A stretch of 12,554 nt of DNA, from positions 1 to 12,554 of the forward strand of contig RFWA01000040.1 in assembly GCA_009922295.1 (NCBI GenBank). The letters are read 5' to 3'. The notes beneath the pieces are model-generated. The model searched no databases and was not told the DNA's origin. It saw only the letters and a list, made by a program, of their open reading frames with translations. Below are positions 1-6,938 of this stretch, in pieces. Numbering within the stretch: the first letter of the stretch is position 1; each line of letters begins with the position of its first letter. The position numbers and the translations under genes were made by a program. This DNA is from Betaproteobacteria bacterium (GTDB lineage: Bacteria; Pseudomonadota; Gammaproteobacteria; Burkholderiales; Burkholderiaceae_C).

Positions 1-1122
1 GGTCTCGATGGCATAGTCGATTTCGGCCTCGGTCGTATAGCGGCCGATGGTCATGCGCAGGCTGCTGTGGGCCAGTTCATCGCTGCGCCCCAAGGCGCGC
101 AACACGTAGCTCGGCTCCAGACTGGCCGAGGTGCAGGCCGAGCCGCTGGAGACTGCCAGCCCCTTGATACCCATGATAAGCGACTCACCCTCAACATAGT
201 TAAAGCTCATGTTGAGGTTGTGCGGCACACGGCGCTCCAAGTGGCCGTTGATAAAGACCTGTTCAACATCCTTCAATCCATCCAGCATGCGCTGGTGCAG
301 GCCGCGGATACGCTGGTTTTCTGAGGCCATGTCGGCGCGGGCAATCCGATAGGCCTCGCCCATGCCAACGATCTGGTGGGTGGGCAGCGTGCCAGAACGC
401 ATGCCGCGCTCGTGGCCACCACCGTGCATTTGCGCCTCGATCCGAACCCGGGGCTTGCGTCGTACGAACAGGGCCCCAATACCCTTGGGGCCATAGGTCT
501 TGTGTGCGGTCAGACTCATCAGGTCCACCGGCAGGTTGATCAGGTCGATCTCCACGCGGCCCGTGGCCTGTGCGGCATCGACATGAAACACCACGCCCTT
601 CTCACGGCAAATGGCGCCAAGGGCCGCGATGTCTTGAATGACACCGATTTCGTTGTTCACAAACATCACGCTGGCCAAGATGGTGTCGGGACGGATCGCT
701 GCCTTGAACACTTCCAGGTCGACCAGGCCGTCGGCCTGTACATCCAAGTAGCTGACTTCAAAGCCTTGTCGCTCAAGTTCGCGGCAGGTATCGAGCACAG
801 CCTTGTGCTCGGTCTTGACGGTGATGATGTGGCGTCCCTTGGTCTTGTAGAAGCCGGCTGCACCCTTGATCGCGAGGTTGTTGGACTCAGTGGCTCCCGA
901 GGTCCAAACGATTTCTCGCGGATCGGCGCCGATCAGGGCGGCGACTTGTTCGCGAGCCTGTTCCACAGCGGCCTCGGCTTCCCACCCCCAGGCGTGGCTG
1001 CGCGATGCGGGGTTGCCAAAATGCTGACGCAACCAGGGAATCATGGCATCCACCACCCGCTCATCGCAGGGGTTGGTGGCGCTGTAGTCCATGTAAATCG
1101 GAAAATGCGGGGTCGTGTCCAT
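1..1122 (-). CDS. iscS: Cysteine desulfurase IscS (3' end truncated by window edge)
   Basis: This PLP-dependent enzyme removes sulfur from L-cysteine as an enzyme-bound persulfide and passes it to the IscU scaffold in cytoplasmic Fe-S cluster assembly. The reverse strand reads open for 374 codons and runs off the left edge. Family IscS proteins are about 404 residues, so roughly 30 C-terminal residues are missing. Visible marks are the N-terminal stretch PIYMDYSATNP, the cofactor lysine in SLTAHKTYGP (K208), and the sulfur-carrying cysteine in SSGSACTSAS (C330), matching E. coli K206 and C328. The ATG at 1122 was chosen because MDTTPHFPIYMDY aligns with the family start; the upstream Shine-Dalgarno signal is weak. 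The gene begins 22 bp after the iscR stop, as in a standard isc operon, so it is probably co-transcribed with iscR. iscU and iscA would be expected past the left edge. Confidence 0.97.
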   Translation of the reverse strand, partial: MDTTPHFPIYMDYSATNPCDERVVDAMIPWLRQHFGNPASRSHAWGWEAEAAVEQAREQVAALIGADPREIVWTSGATESNNLAIKGAAGFYKTKGRHIITVKTEHKAVLDTCRELERQGFEVSYLDVQADGLVDLEVFKAAIRPDTILASVMFVNNEIGVIQDIAALGAICREKGVVFHVDAAQATGRVEIDLINLPVDLMSLTAHKTYGPKGIGALFVRRKPRVRIEAQMHGGGHERGMRSGTLPTHQIVGMGEAYRIARADMASENQRIRGLHQRMLDGLKDVEQVFINGHLERRVPHNLNMSFNYVEGESLIMGIKGLAVSSGSACTSASLEPSYVLRALGRSDELAHSSLRMTIGRYTTEAEIDYAIET

Positions 1123-1144
1123 GTTCAGAATGCAGTGAGAAAAA

Positions 1145-1681
1145 TTAGGTCTTGTTGAAGATATTACCCAGCGCAAACACGGAATTAGGCGCGTTGATGC
1201 GGACCGGTTTCACGACGGGCATGCTGGAAATGGCACGCTTGAGGGTGGGCTTATCCTCAACCTGCAGCCCTTTGGCCAGTTGGTCATCCACCAGTTTCTG
1301 CAGGCTGACCGAGTCCAAAAATTCCACCATGCGCACATTGAGCGAGGCCCACAGGTCGTGCGTCATACAACGCGCGCCTTCGCCCAGACAATTTTCCTTA
1401 CCGCCGCATTGTGTGGCGTCTAGCGGTTCATCAACCGACAAAATAATGTCGGCCACCGTGATCTCCGTCGGGCTGCGCGCCAGGGTGTAGCCGCCCCCGG
1501 GGCCACGAGTCGACTCGACCAGCTCATGCCGGCGAAGCTTTCCGAACAATTGCTCCAGGTAGGACAGCGAGATCTGTTGGCGCTGGCTGATCGCCGCCAA
1601 GGTGACAGGGCCGCTATTTTGGCGAAGGCCCAGGTCGATCATCGCTGTGACCGCAAAACGGCCTTTGGTGGTGAGGCGCAT
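1145..1681 (-). CDS. iscR: Fe-S cluster-responsive transcriptional regulator IscR (Rrf2 family)
   Basis: IscR binds DNA through an N-terminal winged helix-turn-helix and senses Fe-S status through a [2Fe-2S] cluster; with the cluster it represses its own isc operon. The product is 178 residues. The start MRLTTKGRFAVTAM, the recognition-helix region ISLSYLEQLFGKLRR and the wing RGPGGGYTL are typical. The cluster ligands are C92, C98 and C105 with H108. E. coli has C92, C98, C104 and H107, so there is one extra residue in the ligand loop. The reading frame is open further upstream (to 1774), but the ATG at 1681 is chosen because MRLT is the conserved family start and an AAGGAG ribosome binding site sits 6 nt before it. 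iscS follows after 22 bp. A candidate type-1 IscR operator lies 21 bp upstream of the start. Confidence 0.97.
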   Translation of the reverse strand: MRLTTKGRFAVTAMIDLGLRQNSGPVTLAAISQRQQISLSYLEQLFGKLRRHELVESTRGPGGGYTLARSPTEITVADIILSVDEPLDATQCGGKENCLGEGARCMTHDLWASLNVRMVEFLDSVSLQKLVDDQLAKGLQVEDKPTLKRAISSMPVVKPVRINAPNSVFALGNIFNKT

Positions 1682-1687
1682 CACAAA

Positions 1688-1693
1688 CTCCTT
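1688..1693 (-). promoter_or_regulatory. Ribosome binding site of iscR
   Basis: The reverse strand reads AAGGAG with 6 nt to the ATG at 1681. This strong Shine-Dalgarno sequence supports the internal ATG over the longer open frame that begins at 1774 and has no comparable signal. Confidence 0.8.
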
Positions 1694-1702
1694 GAGAGTG
1701 AC

Positions 1703-1727
1703 TTGGTTGACTAAACAGTTCAAGTAT
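1703..1727 (-). promoter_or_regulatory. Candidate IscR type-1 operator of the isc operon
   Basis: The reverse strand reads ATACTTGA, then 6 nt, then TTAGTCAACC and three more bases. Against the recalled E. coli type-1 IscR consensus (ATASYYGACTRWWWYAGTCRRSTAT), about 19 of 25 positions agree, including ATASYYGA in the left half and YAGTCRRS in the right half. The mismatches are mostly central. The site lies 21 bp upstream of the iscR start and overlaps the putative -10 box, which fits autorepression by cluster-bound IscR. The sequence match is seen directly; binding is inferred. Confidence 0.7.
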
Positions 1728-1728
1728 A
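1723..1728 (-). promoter_or_regulatory. Putative -10 box of the isc operon promoter
   Basis: The reverse strand reads TATACT, a good sigma-70 -10 match, about 42 nt upstream of the iscR start. No convincing -35 hexamer is seen at 16-18 nt spacing. The box overlaps the candidate IscR operator. The assignment is tentative. Confidence 0.4.
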
Positions 1729-1770
1729 GCCATAAACCAAGTGATTTGCTCGGGTACCTAGACTGACCGG

Positions 1771-3918
1771 TCACAATCTGCGTGTGGTCGCCGCGGTGGC
1801 GAGCAAGACAACGTTGTCGCTACCCGGCGCGCCGAAGGCCTGTTGCTTCAATAACGCCAATTGGTCCCGCACCCGTGCCGCTTTTTCGAACTCCAGGTTG
1901 CGCGCATGCTCCATCATGAGCTTCTCGAGCCGCTTGATTTCCCGCGCGATATCCTTCTCGCTCATATCCTCCACCTGCGCACGTTGAAGGGAGTCCCGCT
2001 CAAGCTTTTCGGCTTCCTTGCCGGCCTTCTCACTGTAAACGCCGTCAATCAGGTCTCGCACCTGCTTGACGATGCTGCGTGGCGTGATGCCATGGGCTTC
2101 GTTATGGGTGACCTGCCGCGCACGGCGACGCTCGGTCTCACCCATGGCTTTTTTCATGGACTCAGTGATTCGGTCGGCATACAGGATGGCACGCCCGTTG
2201 AGGTTGCGTGCGGCACGGCCAATGGTCTGGATCAGTGAGCGTTCGGAGCGCAAGAAGCCCTCTTTGTCGGCGTCCAGAATGGCCACCAAGCTGACCTCGG
2301 GAATGTCAAGGCCCTCCCGCAGCAGGTTGATGCCGACCAACACGTCGAAGGTGCCCAAGCGCAGGTCGCGCAAGATTTCCACCCTTTCGACCGTGTCGAC
2401 ATCGCTGTGCAGGTAGCGCACCTTGACGCCGTTGTCGGACAGGTAGTCGGTCAGTTGCTCGGCCATGCGCTTGGTCAAGGTCGTGATCAGCACCCGCTCA
2501 TGCTTCTCGACCCGGATCCGGATCTCCTGCAACACATCGTCCACCTGTCGCGTTGCCGGGCGCACCTCCACCTCCGGATCGACCAAGCCGGTCGGGCGGA
2601 CCAACTGCTCGACCACCTGGCCGGCATGGTCTTTTTCCCACTGCGCCGGGGTAGCCGAGACAAAAATCGCCTGACGCATGCGGGCCTCGAACTCATCAAA
2701 CTTGAGCGGTCGGTTGTCCAGCGCACTCGGCAACCTAAAACCATACTCCACCAGGGTCGTCTTACGAGCCCGGTCGCCGTTGTACATACCGCCAAATTGG
2801 CCGATCAGCACGTGGCTTTCGTCCAGAAACATCAGCGCGTCCTTGGGCAGGTAGTCGGTCAGGGTTGCCGGCGGCGCGCCCGGCGGGGCCCCGCTCAGAT
2901 GGCGGCTGTAGTTCTCGATACCCTTGCAGTGGCCCACTTCGGACAGCATTTCCAGGTCAAAGCGGGTGCGCTGCTCCAGCCGCTGCGCTTCCACCAGTTT
3001 GCCCATACCCACAAGTTCTTTGAGTCTGTCGGACAGCTCGGTCTTGATGGTTTCCACTGCTGCCAAAACCTGCTCGCGGGGGGTCACATAGTGGCTGCTG
3101 GGGTAGACCGTGAAGCGCGGAATCTTCTGCCGGATGCGTCCGGTGAGCGGATCAAACAGCTGCAAGGACTCAATCTCGTCGTCAAACAGCTCGATCCGGA
3201 TCGCCATTTCGCTGTGTTCGGCCGGGAACACGTCAATGGTGTCGCCACGCACCCGAAACTTGCCCCGGGCGAACTCCACGTCATTGCGTTGGTATTGCAT
3301 GCGTACCAGCTGGGCGATCAGGTCGCGCTGCCCAAACTTGTCGCCACTGCGAAGGGTCATCACCATCTGGTGGTAGGCCTCGGGCTGGCCGATACCGTAA
3401 ATGGCCGACACGGTGGCGACGATGACCACATCGCGCCGCTCGAGCACGCTCTTGGTACAACTCAGGCGCATCTGTTCGATGTGCTCGTTGATGGCCGAGT
3501 CTTTCTCAATGAACAGGTCGCGCTGCGGCACATAGGCCTCGGGCTGGTAGTAGTCGTAATAACTGACGAAATATTCCACCGCATTTTTCGGGAAAAACTC
3601 GCGAAATTCACTGTACAGCTGTGCCGCCAAGGTCTTGTTCGGGGCAAACACGATGGCCGGCCGGCCCAACCGGGCGATCACATTGGCCATGGTGAAGGTC
3701 TTGCCGGAGCCCGTGACGCCCAGCAGGGTCTGGAACACCTCGCCATCGAGCACGCCATCAACCAGTTGGTCAATGGCCGTGGGCTGGTCGCCTGCCGGCG
3801 GGTAGGGCTGGTAGAGCTCAAACGGGGAGCCGGGGTAACGCACAAAAGTTCCAGGCAAAGGCGCCGAAGCGACGTCTGCAGGCAGCACATCAGAGGCACG
3901 GGAAAGGGGAATAGACAT
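1771..3918 (-). CDS. uvrB: Excinuclease ABC subunit B (UvrB)
   Basis: UvrB is the damage-verifying helicase-like ATPase of bacterial nucleotide excision repair. It is loaded on DNA by UvrA and recruits UvrC for incision. The product is 715 residues from the ATG at 3918. Motifs in order are Walker A GVTGSGKT (residues 67-74), the damage-probing beta-hairpin region YYDYYQPEAYVP, the DESH Walker B box at about residue 370, the SATPAQWE helicase motif, GINLLREGLDIPEVSL and QTIGRAARN (motifs V and VI), and a C-terminal UVR domain with MMEHARNLEFEKAARVRDQL, which contacts UvrC. It is about 40 residues longer than E. coli UvrB (673), chiefly through a 28-residue proline-containing N-terminal extension. 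A TTG codon at 3951 could add 11 residues, but the ATG giving MSIPLSRASDV is preferred. The Shine-Dalgarno is weak for both. No LexA box was seen upstream. Confidence 0.97.
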   Translation of the reverse strand: MSIPLSRASDVLPADVASAPLPGTFVRYPGSPFELYQPYPPAGDQPTAIDQLVDGVLDGEVFQTLLGVTGSGKTFTMANVIARLGRPAIVFAPNKTLAAQLYSEFREFFPKNAVEYFVSYYDYYQPEAYVPQRDLFIEKDSAINEHIEQMRLSCTKSVLERRDVVIVATVSAIYGIGQPEAYHQMVMTLRSGDKFGQRDLIAQLVRMQYQRNDVEFARGKFRVRGDTIDVFPAEHSEMAIRIELFDDEIESLQLFDPLTGRIRQKIPRFTVYPSSHYVTPREQVLAAVETIKTELSDRLKELVGMGKLVEAQRLEQRTRFDLEMLSEVGHCKGIENYSRHLSGAPPGAPPATLTDYLPKDALMFLDESHVLIGQFGGMYNGDRARKTTLVEYGFRLPSALDNRPLKFDEFEARMRQAIFVSATPAQWEKDHAGQVVEQLVRPTGLVDPEVEVRPATRQVDDVLQEIRIRVEKHERVLITTLTKRMAEQLTDYLSDNGVKVRYLHSDVDTVERVEILRDLRLGTFDVLVGINLLREGLDIPEVSLVAILDADKEGFLRSERSLIQTIGRAARNLNGRAILYADRITESMKKAMGETERRRARQVTHNEAHGITPRSIVKQVRDLIDGVYSEKAGKEAEKLERDSLQRAQVEDMSEKDIAREIKRLEKLMMEHARNLEFEKAARVRDQLALLKQQAFGAPGSDNVVLLATAATTRRL

Positions 3919-4077
3919 CAGGACTCGACGATGGTTCAGGTGAAAATGCAAGCAAGCCGCTTAGCCAGCCTAGGTGGTGCAGGCTATAGTGTGCCCTGAC
4001 CGGATCTTCTCATGTGTGCCAACCGCACAAAGTCAAGATGTCTGGCTTGCCGGCTTTTATTGGAACCAGGCTGATCC
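3919..4077. other. Divergent intergenic region between uvrB and the PilZ gene
   Basis: These 159 bp must carry promoters for both directions. I searched for a LexA-type CTGT-N8-ACAG dyad and did not find one, so SOS control of uvrB is not supported here. A reverse-strand TATAGC near 3985 is a weak -10 candidate for uvrB, with no good -35. Nothing else stands out. Confidence 0.5.
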
Positions 4078-4428
4078 ATGCAAATTGACGAAATTGAACC
4101 AAATGAACGGCGACAACACGAGCGGCGCGTGCTGCGCGGCATGTCGCAGTTGCAGTTTGGCAAGAACTCTGCCATGGAAACCCGGACCATGGACGTCAGC
4201 ATCAGCGGACTGGGCATCATCGCACCGGTGAATCCACCGGCGCGTACACAATGCACTATCCGCTTCGTGGTGCCCATCGACGCGGACCGCAATGTCACCA
4301 TCACGGCGCCAGCGGTGGTGACGCACTGTGTTTACACCCATGCGGAAGATGGCTTCAAGGTCGGCCTGATGTTTGTAAATATGCCCGCAGAGACGACCGC
4401 CGTGCTACAACGATTTATCAAACGCTAA
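4078..4428 (+). CDS. Small PilZ-domain protein, predicted cyclic-di-GMP receptor
   Basis: The product is 116 residues, essentially a single PilZ domain. PilZ domains bind cyclic di-GMP through an N-terminal RxxxR motif and a later D/NxSxxG motif. Both are present: R12-x3-R16 within ERRQHERRVLR, and D39-V-S-I-S-G44 within MDVSISGLGI. No signal peptide, membrane segment or output domain is visible, so it probably acts in the cytoplasm by contacting a partner, for example in motility, surface attachment or exopolysaccharide control. Which process cannot be told from this sequence. The ATG at 4078 has a weak AGG about 8 nt upstream. The gene stands alone between uvrB (divergent) and the aminotransferase (same strand, 130 bp downstream), and neither neighbour points to a partner. 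Confidence 0.9.
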   Translation: MQIDEIEPNERRQHERRVLRGMSQLQFGKNSAMETRTMDVSISGLGIIAPVNPPARTQCTIRFVVPIDADRNVTITAPAVVTHCVYTHAEDGFKVGLMFVNMPAETTAVLQRFIKR

Positions 4429-4492
4429 GCTGGCATCGCGCCACTGGACGCCGAGGCGTCAGAGCACATCCGGTCAGTGTGGCCGGGCTGCG

Positions 4493-4498
4493 TAAAAT
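4493..4498 (+). promoter_or_regulatory. Putative -10 box for the aminotransferase gene
   Basis: TAAAAT lies 60 nt upstream of the aminotransferase start, in the 130-bp gap after the PilZ gene. The sequence 17 nt upstream does not resemble TTGACA well, so this is tentative. A perfect 14-bp palindrome follows at 4510-4523, near or just after the expected transcription start. Confidence 0.3.
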
Positions 4499-4509
4499 AG
4501 GGACCGAAT

Positions 4510-4523
4510 CAGCCAGCTGGCTG
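4510..4523. repeat. 14-bp perfect palindrome upstream of the aminotransferase gene
   Basis: CAGCCAGCTGGCTG is self-complementary over its full length. It sits 35 bp before the aminotransferase ATG and 11 bp after the TAAAAT box, so it would fall at about +5 to +18 of the transcript. It could be a repressor operator or simply a compact 5'-leader element. No regulator can be named. Confidence 0.5.
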
Positions 4524-4558
4524 GAGCCTTCCCCTAACCCAAGTGCACAGGACTCTGC

Positions 4559-5755
4559 ATGTCTTTCTTTTCTGCTGTCGAAATGGCGCCTCGCGACCCT
4601 ATTCTGGGGCTGAACGAGCAGTTTGCTGCTGACCCAAACCCGGCCAAGGTCAACCTGGGTGTGGGTGTCTATTACGACGACCAGGGAAAACTACCGCTGC
4701 TGGCCTGCGTCCAAGCGGCTGAGCAGACCATGATGGCGACCCCAACAGCCCGCGGCTATTTACCCATTGATGGCATTGCCGCCTATGACGCTGGCGTCAA
4801 GGCGCTGGTGTTTGGCGCCAGCAGCGAGCCAGTCCAATCGGGTCGAATCGCCACGGTGCAAGCCATTGGCGGCACGGGTGGCCTGAAAATTGGGGCAGAT
4901 TTCCTGAAAAAACTCAGTCCCAATGCCGAGGTGTTGATCTCCGATCCCAGTTGGGAAAACCACCGCGCCCTGTTTGGCAGCGCCGGGTTTGTGGTTAAAA
5001 ACTACCGTTACTACGACGCCGCCAAACGCGGTGTTGACTTTGATGGCATGCTGGCTGACTTGAGCGCCGCAACCGGGGGCACCATCGTCGTTCTGCATGC
5101 CTGCTGCCATAACCCGACCGGCTATGACATGACGCCGGCCCAATGGGACCAGGTGGTGAGCCTCTGCAAGTCGCGCGCACTGGTGCCTTTTTTGGACATG
5201 GCCTACCAAGGTTTCGGCTACGGCCTGGCCGAAGACGGCGCCGCGGTGCAGAAATTTGTTGCGGCAGGCATGAGCTTTTTTGTGTCAACTTCCTTCAGCA
5301 AGAGCTTTAGCCTGTATGGTGAACGCGTAGGCGCTCTGAGCGTGCTGTGCGATACCAAGGACGAAGCCTCGCGCGTGCTGTCACAGCTGAAAATCGTGAT
5401 CCGTACCAACTACAGCAGCCCACCCAGCCATGGCGGCGCGGTGGTGGCAGCGGTGTTGTCAAATCCAGAATGGCGAGCGCTGTGGGAATCTGAGCTGGGG
5501 GGCATGCGCACCCGAATCAAGGCCATGCGGCAAAAGCTGGTCGACGGCTTGAAGGCAGCAGGTGTGCAACAGGACATGTCGTTCATCACCAGCCAGATCG
5601 GCATGTTCAGTTACTCCGGTCTGAGCCGTGACCAGATGATTCGTCTGCGCGCTGAGTTTGGCGTGTATGGCACTGACACCGGCCGTATGTGCGTTGCCGC
5701 GCTCAACAGCAAGAATGTCGATTACGTCTGCGCTGCAATCGCCAAAGTGATGTGA
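4559..5755 (+). CDS. Class I aspartate/aromatic amino acid aminotransferase
   Basis: This PLP enzyme transfers an amino group between amino acids (aspartate, tyrosine, phenylalanine) and 2-oxoglutarate in the cytoplasm. The product is 398 residues, the usual length for the AspC/TyrB subgroup. The start is MSFFSAVEMAPRDPILGLNE and the ATG has AGGA 6-9 nt upstream. Catalytic features in order are SDPSWENHR (W132, stacking on the cofactor ring), HNPTG (N185), the D213-x2-Y216 pair in LDMAYQG, the Schiff-base lysine K248 in STSFSKSFSLYGER, R256 binding the cofactor phosphate, and the C-terminal GRMCVAAL with the arginine that binds the substrate carboxylate. The family's usual GRVNVAG is altered here to GRMCVAA. 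Aspartate versus aromatic preference cannot be decided by eye, so no symbol is given. uvrB divergent from such an aminotransferase is an arrangement I recall in Burkholderiales. Confidence 0.95.
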   Translation: MSFFSAVEMAPRDPILGLNEQFAADPNPAKVNLGVGVYYDDQGKLPLLACVQAAEQTMMATPTARGYLPIDGIAAYDAGVKALVFGASSEPVQSGRIATVQAIGGTGGLKIGADFLKKLSPNAEVLISDPSWENHRALFGSAGFVVKNYRYYDAAKRGVDFDGMLADLSAATGGTIVVLHACCHNPTGYDMTPAQWDQVVSLCKSRALVPFLDMAYQGFGYGLAEDGAAVQKFVAAGMSFFVSTSFSKSFSLYGERVGALSVLCDTKDEASRVLSQLKIVIRTNYSSPPSHGGAVVAAVLSNPEWRALWESELGGMRTRIKAMRQKLVDGLKAAGVQQDMSFITSQIGMFSYSGLSRDQMIRLRAEFGVYGTDTGRMCVAALNSKNVDYVCAAIAKVM

Positions 5756-5787
5756 TCAGCCTGGCTGGCTTCCAAACTAACGGCCAC

Positions 5788-6858
5788 TCACAGCGCTCCG
5801 GCGGCGCGTAGTGATTCGAGCGCAGTGCTCGCCTCAGGGCGGGGGCTGCGCATCAGGAAAAAGACCATGGCATAGCGGGAGGCAAAGGCCTGGGGCTTGC
5901 CTGAGGCCAGCCAGTCTGCAAACAGCGGGCCAAACTCCCATCGCTCCCAATTGCCCAGGTCAGACGCCACCAAGCCTGGCCAGGGGGTCGCCTGAGCCGC
6001 AAAGTGGCGGTAGGCCTGCACCACGCGTGAGCGCCCTACGCGCTGACCGTCGCCACCATGCACGCTCAGAGCCAATAACGCGGCTGAGACGCCCATTTCG
6101 TGGGCCGATGGGCCGCTGAGGTACTGCCGCTCAACCCAAGCCACCCCCTCCGGGCCCCGAAGTTCCAGCCAAGCGGCGATCATGGCCGATAGCGTGGGCC
6201 CATCACCTGTGCTGCGCAGCCCAGCCATGCGCTGCTGCAACGACTCGGCGCTGGCCTGGCTGCCGGCAAATCCAAGCAAAAGGGCATACAAGGGGCGCCG
6301 GGCGGTCAAAGCGGGCGTGTCGAGCCAACGGAGCAATCGCGCTGCATTGAGCCTCGGGGCAACGGACCGTAGCACGGCATAGGGCGCGCTGGCTGTTTCT
6401 TCGTAGGCAGCCTGGGCTACAAGCGGTTCAAGGCTTTCTAGTTCTGGCAAAAAAGATGCAATACGGCTCGTCCATTGAGCGGGGGTCAAGTCAGTCGCAT
6501 CGGTAAGCTCCACGAGTCTGCGGACCCAATCCGCATGCTGGGGCGCCAACGGGCCGGCGCTTTGCCAGTCGGCTGTGCCATTGCGGTAGAGCAACACCAA
6601 CGAAGACACCTGGGCCAGCTCTGGAACCCCCTGCGGCAGCCGGATCGGGCTCTGAGGCCCCCCGCCTTTGATCAGTTGCTGGGCCACGAATGTGTTGCCC
6701 GCCGCCGGGGCGGCCAGCACCACCACATCCGCGGCACGCAAGCGTTGCCGCAACGTAGCCCCTGCATCCGCAGGCGCACAGATAGGACATGCCAAGCTGG
6801 CTGACACAAACCCCAGCAACATAAGCGAAAGCAAGAGGACGGATCGCAGGCGGCGCAT
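5788..6858 (-). CDS. Predicted exported protein of unknown function with mature N-terminal CPIC motif
   Basis: I do not recognise a named family. The product is 356 residues. It begins MRRLRS, followed by a strongly hydrophobic stretch to about residue 22. A likely signal peptidase I cut after SLA (residue 23) would leave a mature protein starting CPIC (C24, C27). The pair could form a disulfide or bind metal; it is not a CXXCH heme site, and SLAC is not a good lipobox. Residues about 30-120 hold a small domain (RAADVVVLAAP, SSLVLLYRNG). Residues about 130-350 look all-alpha and helical-repeat-like (LLRWLDTPALTARRPLYALL, MIAAWLELRG, SAALLALSVHGG), loosely HEAT-like. Exported proteins beginning CPFC with a similar first domain are known to me from other phyla, but kinship is unproven. 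It is divergent from the phospholipase C-like gene (80 bp apart) and convergent with the aminotransferase (32 bp apart). Confidence 0.8.
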   Translation of the reverse strand: MRRLRSVLLLSLMLLGFVSASLACPICAPADAGATLRQRLRAADVVVLAAPAAGNTFVAQQLIKGGGPQSPIRLPQGVPELAQVSSLVLLYRNGTADWQSAGPLAPQHADWVRRLVELTDATDLTPAQWTSRIASFLPELESLEPLVAQAAYEETASAPYAVLRSVAPRLNAARLLRWLDTPALTARRPLYALLLGFAGSQASAESLQQRMAGLRSTGDGPTLSAMIAAWLELRGPEGVAWVERQYLSGPSAHEMGVSAALLALSVHGGDGQRVGRSRVVQAYRHFAAQATPWPGLVASDLGNWERWEFGPLFADWLASGKPQAFASRYAMVFFLMRSPRPEASTALESLRAAGAL

Positions 6859-6938
6859 GGGCAGTGGCTATGATGGAAGCCTTATTCTAGGGTGATGTCC
6901 CGCCCTGGAGTAGGCCACTGCACCTGGAGATTTAGCCA
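6859..6938. other. Divergent promoter region between two exported-protein genes, with an inverted repeat
   Basis: These 80 bp separate two start codons facing away from each other. A GCAGTGGC arm at 6861-6868 is matched by its exact complement GCCACTGC at 6914-6921, extendable by TA with one bulge. The arm-to-arm offset is 53 bp, about five helical turns. A reverse-strand TAGAAT about 25 nt upstream of the 6858 start is a possible -10. GGAG at 6926-6929 is a plausible ribosome binding site for the rightward gene. A shared regulator is possible but not shown. Confidence 0.4.

Noticed and set aside
376..1158. Plus-strand 260-codon open frame opposite iscS
   Set aside because: The reverse strand encodes a clear IscS with both catalytic residues; the plus frame has no recognisable content.
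1764..1773. TGACCGGTCA palindrome over the uvrB stop codon
   Set aside because: It is only 10 bp with no T-run for a terminator, and the IscR site nearby explains control of the next operon better.
1682..1774. Longer 209-residue start for IscR
   Set aside because: The extra 31 residues would be translated from the operator and promoter region; the conserved MRLT start has an AAGGAG site.
2407..3999. Long plus-strand open frame of 530 codons opposite uvrB
   Set aside because: It is the antisense shadow of uvrB. Its translation shows no domain, and the minus strand carries the full UvrB motif series.
3919..4077. Possible LexA box controlling uvrB
   Set aside because: No CTGT-N8-ACAG-like sequence was found on either strand of this gap.
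4447..4460. GACGCCGAGGCGTC stem after the PilZ gene as a terminator
   Set aside because: The stem is 5-6 bp with a tiny loop and no following T-run, so an intrinsic terminator is not supported.
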